Assembly (NCBI RefSeq): GCF_958453765.1
Contig: NZ_CAUDZA010000002.1
Location: forward strand, 93,886-157,885
Direction: 5' to 3'
Length of the DNA: 64,000 bases
From: Phascolarctobacterium_A succinatutens_B
Lineage (GTDB): Bacteria > Bacillota > Negativicutes > Acidaminococcales > Acidaminococcaceae
Below the pieces are notes generated by a model, which was given only the letters and a program-made list of their open reading frames with translations, made no database searches and was not told the origin of the DNA. The translations under genes and the position numbers were made by a program. Shown here piece by piece: positions 25,877 through 33,053 of this stretch. Every line of letters starts with the position of its first letter. Position 1 is the first letter of the stretch.

Positions 25877-26280
25877 AGCTGCGAGATGTGCGTAACAGGA
25901 AAACGCCGCCGCTGATGATTATCCCGATGATTGATATTATGTTCTTTCTGCTGGTCTTTTTTATGCTGAGCACGATGTATATGATTGACCTGAAAACGAT
26001 TCCGGTGAAGCTGCCGCAGGCTAAAAATGCGGCGACGGATACTACGACCACCTTCGCCGTGACGATGAAGGCCGACGGCAGCATTTATCTGGGCGATGCC
26101 CAAACGGATGCGGAGGCCTTGGCGCTGCAGGCAGGCCTGGAGCAGAAGAAGAACAAAAACTTCGCCGTTGTCATCCGTGCGGAAAAGGCGCTGGAGTACG
26201 GCGAGGTGATTAAGCTGGTAGATAAGCTGAAGGGTGCAGGCGTAGCACGCTTCGGCCTGGCGACGGATGGCGGTAAGTAA
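25873..26280 (+). CDS. exbD: ExbD/TolR family protein
   Basis: The 135-residue protein has a short cytoplasmic N-terminus, one membrane helix containing the essential aspartate (Asp21 in MIPMIDIMFFLLVFFML) and a periplasmic domain with YLGDAQTD and KLVDKLKGAGVARFGLAT. Length is standard. It overlaps exbB (ATGA) and is followed within three bases by tonB. Confidence 0.92.
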   Translation: MKLRDVRNRKTPPLMIIPMIDIMFFLLVFFMLSTMYMIDLKTIPVKLPQAKNAATDTTTTFAVTMKADGSIYLGDAQTDAEALALQAGLEQKKNKNFAVVIRAEKALEYGEVIKLVDKLKGAGVARFGLATDGGK

Positions 26281-26282
26281 CG

Positions 26283-27065
26283 ATGAAGCAGATAGAAAAG
26301 CTGCAGGCGAAGGCACGTCAGCGCTTTGGCTTTTGCGGTTCACTGATAATACATTTTATATTGTTCGTCGCACTGGCATTTTCGGGCGTCTTTGCTATGC
26401 AGCCGCCGGTTGCGGATGCTGACACCGTTGTGTTCTTTGATGCTGGCGGCGGAGGCGGAGGTGGCGCCGATGAAGCTATCGCTGATGCTGCCGACGATGG
26501 CGAGGAGCAGGTGGAGGAAGTCGTGGAGGAAGAAACGATTACTCTGCCTGATGGCAAGATAGAGCATAAGCAGGTTGTGAAGCATGTAGTGAAGCATGTG
26601 CCTGCAGGTGCAAAAAAAGGCAGCGGCAGTGGCAACGGTAGTGGCAGCGGCGGCGGTCACGGAACCGGCCATGGCACAGGCAGCGGCAGTGGTATTGGTG
26701 CAGGCAGCGGCAGTGGCAGCGGTCACGGTGCGGGACACGGTAGCGGCATTGGCGACGGTGCAGGCCCCGGCATTGCACGCAATCCCAAGGTGCCTCCGCG
26801 TGTAGCCTCAACTGCGGCTCCGGTTTATCCGCAGGCGCTGCGTGATGCGGGAATCGGCGGGCGCGTTGTCGTGCGTGGGGTTATAGGAACTGACGGGCGC
26901 GTAGAAAGCGCCGTAGTAGTGCGCTCCAGCGGCAACAGCACTCTGGATAACAACGCCCTCAGCGCCTTTTACAAATGGCGCTTCAGTGCTGCCAAAAATG
27001 ACGCCGGCCAAAAAGTACGCTGCTACTTCGTACAAGGCTTCCCATTTGTAATAGAATATAAATAA
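26283..27065 (+). CDS. tonB: TonB with Gly/Ser/His-rich linker
   Basis: The 260-residue protein spans the periplasm and hands ExbBD energy to outer-membrane receptors. Residues 15-40 form the membrane anchor with the conserved Ser20-x3-His24 pair. Residues about 60-90 are acidic, and residues 113-163 form a low-complexity linker of Gly, Ser and His (repeats like GSGSG, GHGTGHGTG). The C-terminal TonB domain (about 178-260) has PVYPQALRDAGIGGRVVVRG, NNALSAFYKWRFSAA and FPFVIEYK. Most TonB linkers are Pro-rich (Glu-Pro/Lys-Pro), so this one is unusual. The start lies two bases after the exbD stop. Confidence 0.9.
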   Translation: MKQIEKLQAKARQRFGFCGSLIIHFILFVALAFSGVFAMQPPVADADTVVFFDAGGGGGGGADEAIADAADDGEEQVEEVVEEETITLPDGKIEHKQVVKHVVKHVPAGAKKGSGSGNGSGSGGGHGTGHGTGSGSGIGAGSGSGSGHGAGHGSGIGDGAGPGIARNPKVPPRVASTAAPVYPQALRDAGIGGRVVVRGVIGTDGRVESAVVVRSSGNSTLDNNALSAFYKWRFSAAKNDAGQKVRCYFVQGFPFVIEYK

Positions 27066-27150
27066 TAGGCTTTATAATAAGGAATTTTCACTTAAACTAC
27101 GCTCAAACTATCGTAAAGCATGATAGTCTTTGCTTCGCTCAAACAAACAG

Positions 27151-27416
27151 CACACTACCCTTGGCGCTGCGCAGACCGGAACGGACGACGGGCTCGCAAG
27201 CACATCGATGTCAAGCGAACTGCGCAAGCAACGGACAGGCACAGGAATTTTTCGCTGGAGTGTTGACGCATCCTGCGGATGAACGGCACGCAAAAATCAG
27301 CGACGTGAAAAATTTTGCGAATCTAGTCGCCGGAATCCGGCGAAGCAGCCGTTAAGGGCGTTTTTTGGATACTTTTTGCCGCCCAGGGCAAAAAGTATCA
27401 TAGCAACGCAAGAGTA
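27151..27416. repeat. 328-bp tandem repeat, core of copy 1
   Basis: A 266-bp nearly identical core recurs at 27479 and 27807 (period 328 bp). It contains the small hairpin CGCCGGAATCCGGCG and, near its end, the 13-bp perfect stem GATACTTTTTGCC / GGCAAAAAGTATC with loop GCCCAG. A 61-64-codon open frame runs through each copy but has no ribosome site. Confidence 0.9.
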
Positions 27417-27478
27417 AGGGAAGCAGGCTATACTTCGCATTGAACAAAAAGCACGTCATTCTTAGCTAGTACGTTTAG

Positions 27479-27744
27479 CACACCACCCTCGGCGTTGCGC
27501 AGACCGGAACGGACGACGGGCTCGCAAGCACATCGATGTCAAGCGAACTGCGCAAGCAACGGACAGGCACAGGAATTTTTCGCTGGAGTGTTGACGCATC
27601 CTGCGGATGAACGGCACGCAAAAATCAGCGACGTGAAAAATTTTGCGAATCTAGTCGCCGGAATCCGGCGAAGCAGCCGTTAAGGGCGTTTTTTGGATAC
27701 TTTTTGCCGCCCTGGGCAAAAAGTATCATAGCAACGCAAGAGTA
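27479..27744. repeat. 328-bp tandem repeat, core of copy 2
   Basis: Same core as copy 1 with few changes; the large hairpin is intact with loop GCCCTG. Its upstream flank (CTTAGCTAGTACGTTTAG) is shared with copy 3. Confidence 0.9.
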
Positions 27745-27806
27745 GGCAAAGCACGTCTATCCTACGCTTAAACAAACAACACATCATTCTTAGCTAGAAC
27801 GTTTAG

Positions 27807-28071
27807 CACACTACCCTTGGCGCTGCGCAGACCGGAACGGACGACGGGCCCGCAAGCACATCGATGTCAAGCGAACTGCGCAAGCAACGGACAGGCACAG
27901 GAATTTTTCGCTGGAGTGTTGACGCATCCTGCGGATGAACGGCACGCAAAAATCAGCGACGTGAAAAATTTTGCGAATCTAGTCGCCGGAATCCGGCGGA
28001 GCAGCCGTTAAGGGCGTTTTTTGGATACTTTTTGCCGCCCCGGGCAAAAAGTATCATAGCACACAAGCGTA
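27807..28071. repeat. 328-bp tandem repeat, core of copy 3
   Basis: Same core, loop GCCCCG. The segment after it (GCAGGCTATACTTCGCATTG) also follows copy 1 and includes TATACT, a possible -10 about 60 bases before the nitrogenase-like H gene. I see no other promoter for that gene. Confidence 0.88.
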
Positions 28072-28143
28072 AGCAAGCAGGCTATACTTCGCATTGAACA
28101 TCAATAATAACCCTCAATAACTATAACCCACAAGGAGAAAAAC

Positions 28144-28908
28144 ATGAGAAAAATAGCAATCTACGGTAAAGGCGGCATCGGCAAATCCACCACCACCTCC
28201 AATTTATCCGCAGCCCTCGCATTAAAAGGCTACAAAGTAATGCAAGTAGGCTGCGACCCCAAAAGCGACAGCACCAAAAACCTCATGGAAGGAAAACGCA
28301 TCCCCACAGTATTAGAACAACTGAAAGCCAAAGGTGAAGCTCTTAAGCTCGAAGACATCGTTTTTGAAGGCTTCGGCGGCGTATTGTGCGTAGAAGCTGG
28401 CGGCCCCACCCCCGGCATCGGCTGCGCAGGCCGCGGCATCATCTCCGCCTTTGAAAAGCTGGCCGAGCTGGAAGCCTTTGAAACCTACAAGCCTGACATC
28501 GTCATCTACGACGTCTTAGGCGACGTAGTCTGCGGCGGCTTCGCCATGCCCATTCGCGGAGGCTATGCACGCGAGGTATTCATCGTATCCTCCGGCGAAA
28601 TGATGGCCCTCTACGCGGCAAGCAACATCGCTCAGGCCATCAAAAACTTCGGCCGTCGCGGCTACGCACGCTTGAAGGGCATCATCCTCAACGCCAAAAA
28701 CATTGAGAATGAGCAGGAGCTGGTAGCCAAGGCTGCTGCAGAAATCGGCACCGAGGTTGTGCAATATGTTCCGCGCAGCGGCGATATCCAAATCGCCGAA
28801 AATCAGGGCGGCACTGTCAGCGAATTTGTCAAGGATTCCCCAATGGTACAGGTGTACAACGAATTAGCCGAGCGTGTGCTGGCTATGAGTGAGGACGAAG
28901 AAGAATAG
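28144..28908 (+). CDS. Nitrogenase-like iron protein (NifH/BchL/CfbC superfamily), copy 1
   Basis: This 254-residue ATPase is the homodimeric electron donor of a nitrogenase-like system. The P-loop is GKGGIGKST (8-16). The two cysteines that hold the shared 4Fe-4S cluster are present: Cys94 in GIGCAGRG and Cys130 in GDVVCGGFAMP. Arg97 matches the arginine that is ADP-ribosylated in true NifH. It is shorter than NifH (about 290), ending in an acidic tail SEDEEE. It starts an operon with D- and K-like genes and differs from copy 2 at 40308 by about nine residues by eye. A housekeeping nitrogenase is unlikely, since no nifE, nifN or nifB is present. Confidence 0.9.
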   Translation: MRKIAIYGKGGIGKSTTTSNLSAALALKGYKVMQVGCDPKSDSTKNLMEGKRIPTVLEQLKAKGEALKLEDIVFEGFGGVLCVEAGGPTPGIGCAGRGIISAFEKLAELEAFETYKPDIVIYDVLGDVVCGGFAMPIRGGYAREVFIVSSGEMMALYAASNIAQAIKNFGRRGYARLKGIILNAKNIENEQELVAKAAAEIGTEVVQYVPRSGDIQIAENQGGTVSEFVKDSPMVQVYNELAERVLAMSEDEEE

Positions 28909-28918
28909 GAGGCAGTAC

Positions 28919-30430
28919 ATGGGCTCAAAGGAAGATGCAATGTGGAAGATGGCCGAAAAAATGGGCATGCCCAAAAGCGCCATCGAAGCCATCAAGGCCA
29001 AGCAGAAAAACGGTGACAAGAGCGCTATGCCCGACATGGGCAAGATGATGAGCATGATGCAGGCAATGAAAGGCGAAAAGAAGGACGAAATGCGCAAAAT
29101 GGCTGAGAAAATGGGTATGCCGCCGCAGGCTGCAGGCATGGACGGCAACGAAATCTTAGGCCGCCTGAACCGCCTGAGCAAGGTGCAGACAATCAAGGAT
29201 GTGCCCCAGCTCACAACAGCGCTGTTCCCCGGCACCCACTGTCCGCTGATGGGTGCGGCGATGGTGGCAGGCGGTATCAACGATTGCCTGCTGGTAATCG
29301 TAGGCACGGACGAATGCAGCTATTACACCAAAAGCCTCACCATCAACGAGCGCTACGGCGGTATTGCGGGACGCTGCGTTTCCGTTGTGCTCGACAGCCA
29401 TGACGTGACCTTCGGCAGTACCGAAAGCATGCACAAGGCTTTCAAAGAAATAGTGGCGGAATATCAGCCGAAATGCGTGATGCTCGTCACCACCTGCGTA
29501 ATTGAGGTAATCGGCGATGATTACGACGCCATTGCCGCAGAGTTGACCAAGCAATACAATATTCCGGTAATGGCGGTGCACACCGAGCACTTTAAGTGCG
29601 AGGACCATTTCCCCGGCTTGGAGCGCGCCATCACTGCCTGCGCCACCATGATGCAAAAGCAGGAATGTGACGGCAGCGTCAACGTTTTAGGCCAGCGCAT
29701 GGGCAACTTTGCCGACACGGAGCTGCACGCATTTTTAGCGGCAGCAGGCGTCAAACTGGGCGTACAGCTGCCCAGCGGCTGCACTGCCGAGGAAATCCGC
29801 CGTGCTCCCGCAGCGAAGGTGAACATCGTCGTGCATGATATCGCGCTGCCGTTGGCGCAGGCTATGCAGGAGCAGTACGGCATTCCTTACGTTTACTTCA
29901 ACCGCTTCGCAGCGCCGGAAAAAATCCTGCAGACCTATCAGCATCTGTTTAATTATCTGGAGCTGCCGCTGACTGCGGAGATTGGCGCTAAATTTGAGGA
30001 ATGCAAGGAATTGGAGCAGAAGGTGCTGCCTGACGTCAAGGGCGTGCCCTATATCTACGGCAATACGCAGTATGACTGCTTCGAGCTCAACAGCTATCTG
30101 TGCAGCCTGGGCCTGGTGCCGCAGCTGATTCAGAGCAATAAGCTGAGCGAGGCTAATTTTGCGGATATCGAAAGCATTCTGGCGCAAACCGACCCGTACA
30201 TCTGCAAGGCGGCGAATATCGCACCGCTGCAATATGTTTACGACGTACTGCATCCGTGGTTCTATATGGGCCATGAGTTCGGTGAACGCCTGCGCCGCAA
30301 GGGCATTGCCCTGCTGCACAGCGACCCGGCAGGCAAAATGCTGGGCTTTGAATGCAACAGCTTCATGCTGCAGGCGGTGGCGAAGGCTGTCGCTGATGCC
30401 AAAATGTTCAGAGAGGAGGCCGGCCTGTGA
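28919..30430 (+). CDS. Nitrogenase-like component 1, D-type subunit, copy 1 (Met-rich N-terminal extension)
   Basis: The 503-residue protein belongs to the oxidoreductase/nitrogenase component 1 fold. Three cysteines occupy the cluster-ligand places of NifD/BchN: Cys108 in GTHCPLMGAAM, Cys133 in GTDECSYYT and Cys193 in TTCVIEVIGDD. Residues 1-75 form an extension with 17 Met, many Lys, and a repeated KMAEKMGMP (10-18 and 60-68); copy 2 has only a short equivalent. ATG 28919 follows AGGAGG; an upstream ATG lacks a site. It overlaps the K-like gene by GTGA. It would reduce a substrate with electrons from the H protein; the substrate is not known. Confidence 0.87.
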   Translation: MGSKEDAMWKMAEKMGMPKSAIEAIKAKQKNGDKSAMPDMGKMMSMMQAMKGEKKDEMRKMAEKMGMPPQAAGMDGNEILGRLNRLSKVQTIKDVPQLTTALFPGTHCPLMGAAMVAGGINDCLLVIVGTDECSYYTKSLTINERYGGIAGRCVSVVLDSHDVTFGSTESMHKAFKEIVAEYQPKCVMLVTTCVIEVIGDDYDAIAAELTKQYNIPVMAVHTEHFKCEDHFPGLERAITACATMMQKQECDGSVNVLGQRMGNFADTELHAFLAAAGVKLGVQLPSGCTAEEIRRAPAAKVNIVVHDIALPLAQAMQEQYGIPYVYFNRFAAPEKILQTYQHLFNYLELPLTAEIGAKFEECKELEQKVLPDVKGVPYIYGNTQYDCFELNSYLCSLGLVPQLIQSNKLSEANFADIESILAQTDPYICKAANIAPLQYVYDVLHPWFYMGHEFGERLRRKGIALLHSDPAGKMLGFECNSFMLQAVAKAVADAKMFREEAGL

Positions 30431-31650
30431 GCTTAGTAAGATTTTTACCGACACCATCGGACAGAATGGGAATTATCTGGAGCCTTCTGGCTGTACAGGG
30501 AGCTATCGTGCTGGAGTACGGCCCAGCGGGCACTACGCACTACAGCATGGGCTTATACGGAGGCTTGGGCCTGCGCTTTCAAAACCGCCTCTTCACCACG
30601 CATATGAGCGAGGACGATGTTGTCATGGGCGACGTAACACGCTTAGAGGAAGCAATTATCGAACTTGATAAAAGCTATGCGCCGAAGGTTATCTTCGTTG
30701 TTGCCTCTTCCGTAACTGCCGTCATCGGCACCGACATCAAGGGCGTGTGCCGTTATATGCAAAACGAGGTCAAGGCTAAGCTTGTGGCCTTCGAGCAGGG
30801 CGGCTTCCGCGGTGATTACAGCGTCGGCCTGGCCGAAACCTACAAGCTGCTGGTGCGCAACCTGCCACAGAAGGATGCAGCGCAGGAGGCGGGCATGTAC
30901 AACATCATCGGCGCCTCTGCGTGGCGCTACCGCATGGCTAGCGACATCTGGGAGGTAAAGAGCCTGCTGGATGAAGCGCTGGACCTGCGCTGCAATGCCT
31001 GCCTTTGCTGCGACACCAGCATAGACGAGCTGCAGGCTATGGGCAAGGCACAGGTAAATATTGTGCTGGGCAACGAAGGCCTTGCCGCTGCCAAATATCT
31101 TGAAGAAAAGTTCGGTACGCCATATGTTTATGCCGTTCCCTACGGCTACAGCGGCACCGTAAGCTTTTTGGAGCAGGTAGGCGCAGCAGTTGGTAAGGCT
31201 CCTGAGCCCATGGTGCTGATGCGCATCAAAATGAAGGAAAAGGGCATGTCCATGCTCAGTATGTTTGCCATGATGGGCGGCAGCAAGCCAAGGCAGGCCG
31301 CTGTTAAGGGCGATTATGACCTGGTGCAGGGTGTGGGCGCTTTCCTGGAGCAGGCAGGCATCAGCGTGACGCACAAAATGTGCGCGCACAGCCTGAAGGC
31401 CATTAGCGAACCTGCGGCAGATGTAGAAGCCTACGCCGAGGAGGGCGAATGGCTGCAGACAATCCGTGAGCTGCGCGACACGTTGCTTTTCGCGGACGAT
31501 GTGGCGCTCACGCAGGCAGATGCAAGCAACATGAAGGTGCTCATCAGTGCACCGTTTATAAATGGCGTAGTGGCAACACACCTGCCGTTTATGGGCGAAA
31601 AGGGTGCTGATTTCCTGCTGGAGCAAATCCAGGGTTATTACCAGAAATAA
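30427..31650 (+). CDS. Nitrogenase-like component 1, K-type subunit, copy 1
   Basis: The 407-residue protein has the same fold as the D-type subunit and should pair with it. The places of cluster cysteines are changed: GPAGTTHYS (Thr36) and ASSVTAVIGTD (Ser95), so this subunit offers no standard P-cluster cysteine. It carries a different cysteine group, Cys189-x2-Cys192-x-Cys194-Cys195 in LRCNACLCCDTS, also present in copy 2. The start is GTG, overlapping the D-gene stop, with AGGAGG upstream. The asymmetry recalls BchN/BchB, where three ligands come from one subunit and a non-Cys ligand from the other, but this is comparison, not proof. Confidence 0.85.
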   Translation: MSLVRFLPTPSDRMGIIWSLLAVQGAIVLEYGPAGTTHYSMGLYGGLGLRFQNRLFTTHMSEDDVVMGDVTRLEEAIIELDKSYAPKVIFVVASSVTAVIGTDIKGVCRYMQNEVKAKLVAFEQGGFRGDYSVGLAETYKLLVRNLPQKDAAQEAGMYNIIGASAWRYRMASDIWEVKSLLDEALDLRCNACLCCDTSIDELQAMGKAQVNIVLGNEGLAAAKYLEEKFGTPYVYAVPYGYSGTVSFLEQVGAAVGKAPEPMVLMRIKMKEKGMSMLSMFAMMGGSKPRQAAVKGDYDLVQGVGAFLEQAGISVTHKMCAHSLKAISEPAADVEAYAEEGEWLQTIRELRDTLLFADDVALTQADASNMKVLISAPFINGVVATHLPFMGEKGADFLLEQIQGYYQK

Positions 31651-31703
31651 GCAGTGTCAAAAAATTTTCAAAGCGTTTTCATGAAAACTTTTCGTGTTAC
31701 ATA

Positions 31704-31756
31704 TTGCTAACTACAATAAAACATGCTACAATAAGCATGAAGTTAGCAATACCTAA
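31704..31756 (+). promoter_or_regulatory. Promoter and nested operators of the DUF3793-flavodoxin operon
   Basis: TTGCTA (31704-31709), 17 bp, TACAAT (31727-31732) with extended TGC. The region is a nested inverted repeat: TTGCTAACT...AGTTAGCAA outside and CATGCT...AGCATG inside. A TTAG-N6-CTAA site (31743-31756) lies just downstream of the -10, as in the FecB-like operon. Confidence 0.65.
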
Positions 31757-31773
31757 CCGAAAGGATGAAATCT

Positions 31774-32349
31774 ATGAAGCTGTTTGGATTTACGTCGTTC
31801 GACGAGCTCTTGGCGTATAACTGCGCGCCTGTATTGGCAGGCATAAAACCAGCGAATCTACTTTCGCTGATGCCTGACGATGCTGAAGAAATAGACGCGC
31901 TGCTTGTACAGTACAACGCTCAGTTCGCAGAGCGGGGAATAGTCTTCCGTCGTCTGTGCGCATGTACTAAGCGTGTGCTCATTTTGGTCTATAATGAGGA
32001 GCAGCTGGCGCAGGCACTGCGTAATCCCGGCTATCAGGCGTATCTTATTGCCGCAGGCTATGAAGCCGGAGCTTCTGCAGAAGATTACCTGTATAGGCTT
32101 GAGCAGCGGCTGAATACACAGAAGACCTTTCCACATGAAATCGGTGTCTTCCTCGGCTATCCGCTTGAGGATATTCTGGGCTTTGTGCTCAACAAGGGAA
32201 CGGACTGCAAGTACAGCGGCTATTGGAAGGTTTATGGCGATGTGCCCAAGGCACGCAGCATCTTTGCGGCCTATGAGCTTTTTCGTGATATTATATTGCA
32301 AAAACTGGCGGCAGGCATGTCGCTCAAGGTAGCTGTGGCTACATTATAA
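31774..32349 (+). CDS. DUF3793 family protein
   Basis: The 191-residue protein matches my memory of DUF3793, small cytosolic proteins of anaerobic Firmicutes with unknown function, often beside flavodoxin and iron-transport genes. Recognisable parts are the start MKLFGFTSFDELLAYNCAPV, a central PHEIGVFLGYPLEDI segment and the CKYSGYWKVYGD segment with a conserved-looking Cys. I chose ATG 31774 (AAAGG nine bases upstream) over ATG 31765, which abuts the site. It is followed after 15 bases by a flavodoxin gene and preceded by a strong, operator-rich promoter, so it is likely iron- or ligand-regulated. Confidence 0.78.
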   Translation: MKLFGFTSFDELLAYNCAPVLAGIKPANLLSLMPDDAEEIDALLVQYNAQFAERGIVFRRLCACTKRVLILVYNEEQLAQALRNPGYQAYLIAAGYEAGASAEDYLYRLEQRLNTQKTFPHEIGVFLGYPLEDILGFVLNKGTDCKYSGYWKVYGDVPKARSIFAAYELFRDIILQKLAAGMSLKVAVATL

Positions 32350-32364
32350 GGAGGCAATTGAACT

Positions 32365-32787
32365 ATGAAACAAATTCCTGTAATTTTTTGGACCGGTACC
32401 GGTAACACACAAATGATGGCTGACGCTATTGCCGAAGCAATTAACGCTGCCGGTGCGGAGGCTGTTGTAAAAAATGTCAGCGAGATCAGCGCTGACGAGG
32501 CTGCAGGCTATGACGCATTGGCACTGGGCTGCCCGGCAATGGGCGCAGAGGTGCTTGAGGAATGTGAATTTGAGCCGTTCTTCACTGAACTTGAAGACAA
32601 GCTTGCTGGCAAGAAGGTTGCTCTGTTCGGCTCCTATGGCTGGGGCGGAAGCTATATGCAGGATTGGGAAGCACGCGTTAAGGACGCGGGTGCGACACTT
32701 GTAGCTGACGGCGTACTGGCGCTGGGTGCTCCCGATGACGAAGCAATGGCTAAGCTGGCGGAAGCAGGCAAGCTGCTTGCCGAGTAA
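32365..32787 (+). CDS. Flavodoxin
   Basis: This is a 140-residue short-chain flavodoxin. The FMN phosphate loop is WTGTGNTQMM (9-18 region), aromatic residues flank the flavin (ALGCPAMGAE and SYGWGGSYMQDW), and the length is classical. Flavodoxins carry one or two electrons at low potential and replace ferredoxin under iron limitation; several donate to NifH-type proteins. Its place between the two nitrogenase-like operons, paired with DUF3793, makes it a good candidate donor to the H proteins. An AAGGAGG site precedes the ATG. Confidence 0.92.
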   Translation: MKQIPVIFWTGTGNTQMMADAIAEAINAAGAEAVVKNVSEISADEAAGYDALALGCPAMGAEVLEECEFEPFFTELEDKLAGKKVALFGSYGWGGSYMQDWEARVKDAGATLVADGVLALGAPDDEAMAKLAEAGKLLAE

Positions 32788-32805
32788 GGCTGAAGCAACA
32801 CAAAA

Positions 32806-32839
32806 AACTGCCTTTCAATTTTCAGAAGGGCAGTTTTTT
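32806..32839 (+). terminator. Terminator after flavodoxin
   Basis: CTGCCTTTC and GAAGGGCAG pair around AATTTTCA, followed by a run of six T. Confidence 0.88.
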
Positions 32840-32908
32840 AGTGAAGCGCTTGCGTTATAGCAATTGGCAAATAACTCGCTTTATGATATTATTTAAGAAC
32901 ACATCCTA

Positions 32909-32952
32909 TTGACTTTATACCTGCTATATAGTGTAGACTGTATCATCATAAA
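32909..32952 (+). promoter_or_regulatory. MerR-type promoter of the ABC exporter gene (19-bp spacer)
   Basis: TTGACT (32909-32914), a 19-bp spacer, TAGACT (32934-32939), then TGTATCATCATAA... nearly as at 37251. The over-long spacer is the hallmark of promoters that MerR-family activators remodel. Confidence 0.75.
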
Positions 32953-33053
32953 AGAAAGTATATAACGCCGCGGCAGCGTTTTACGCCAGGCACATCGGCA
33001 AAAGCTGCTGCCCGCGCTTTAGAATATATATGAATAGAGGATAGGAAAGCTTT

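Noticed and set aside
27161..28011. Three nearly identical 61-64-codon frames in the tandem repeats
   Set aside because: They are identical because the DNA repeats are identical; no ribosome site precedes them, and the encoded Arg/Gln/Ala-rich sequence looks like translated structural DNA.
27151..28071. CRISPR array
   Set aside because: The repeated unit is 266 bp with about 62-bp intervals and only three copies; there are no short direct repeats with unique spacers and no cas genes.
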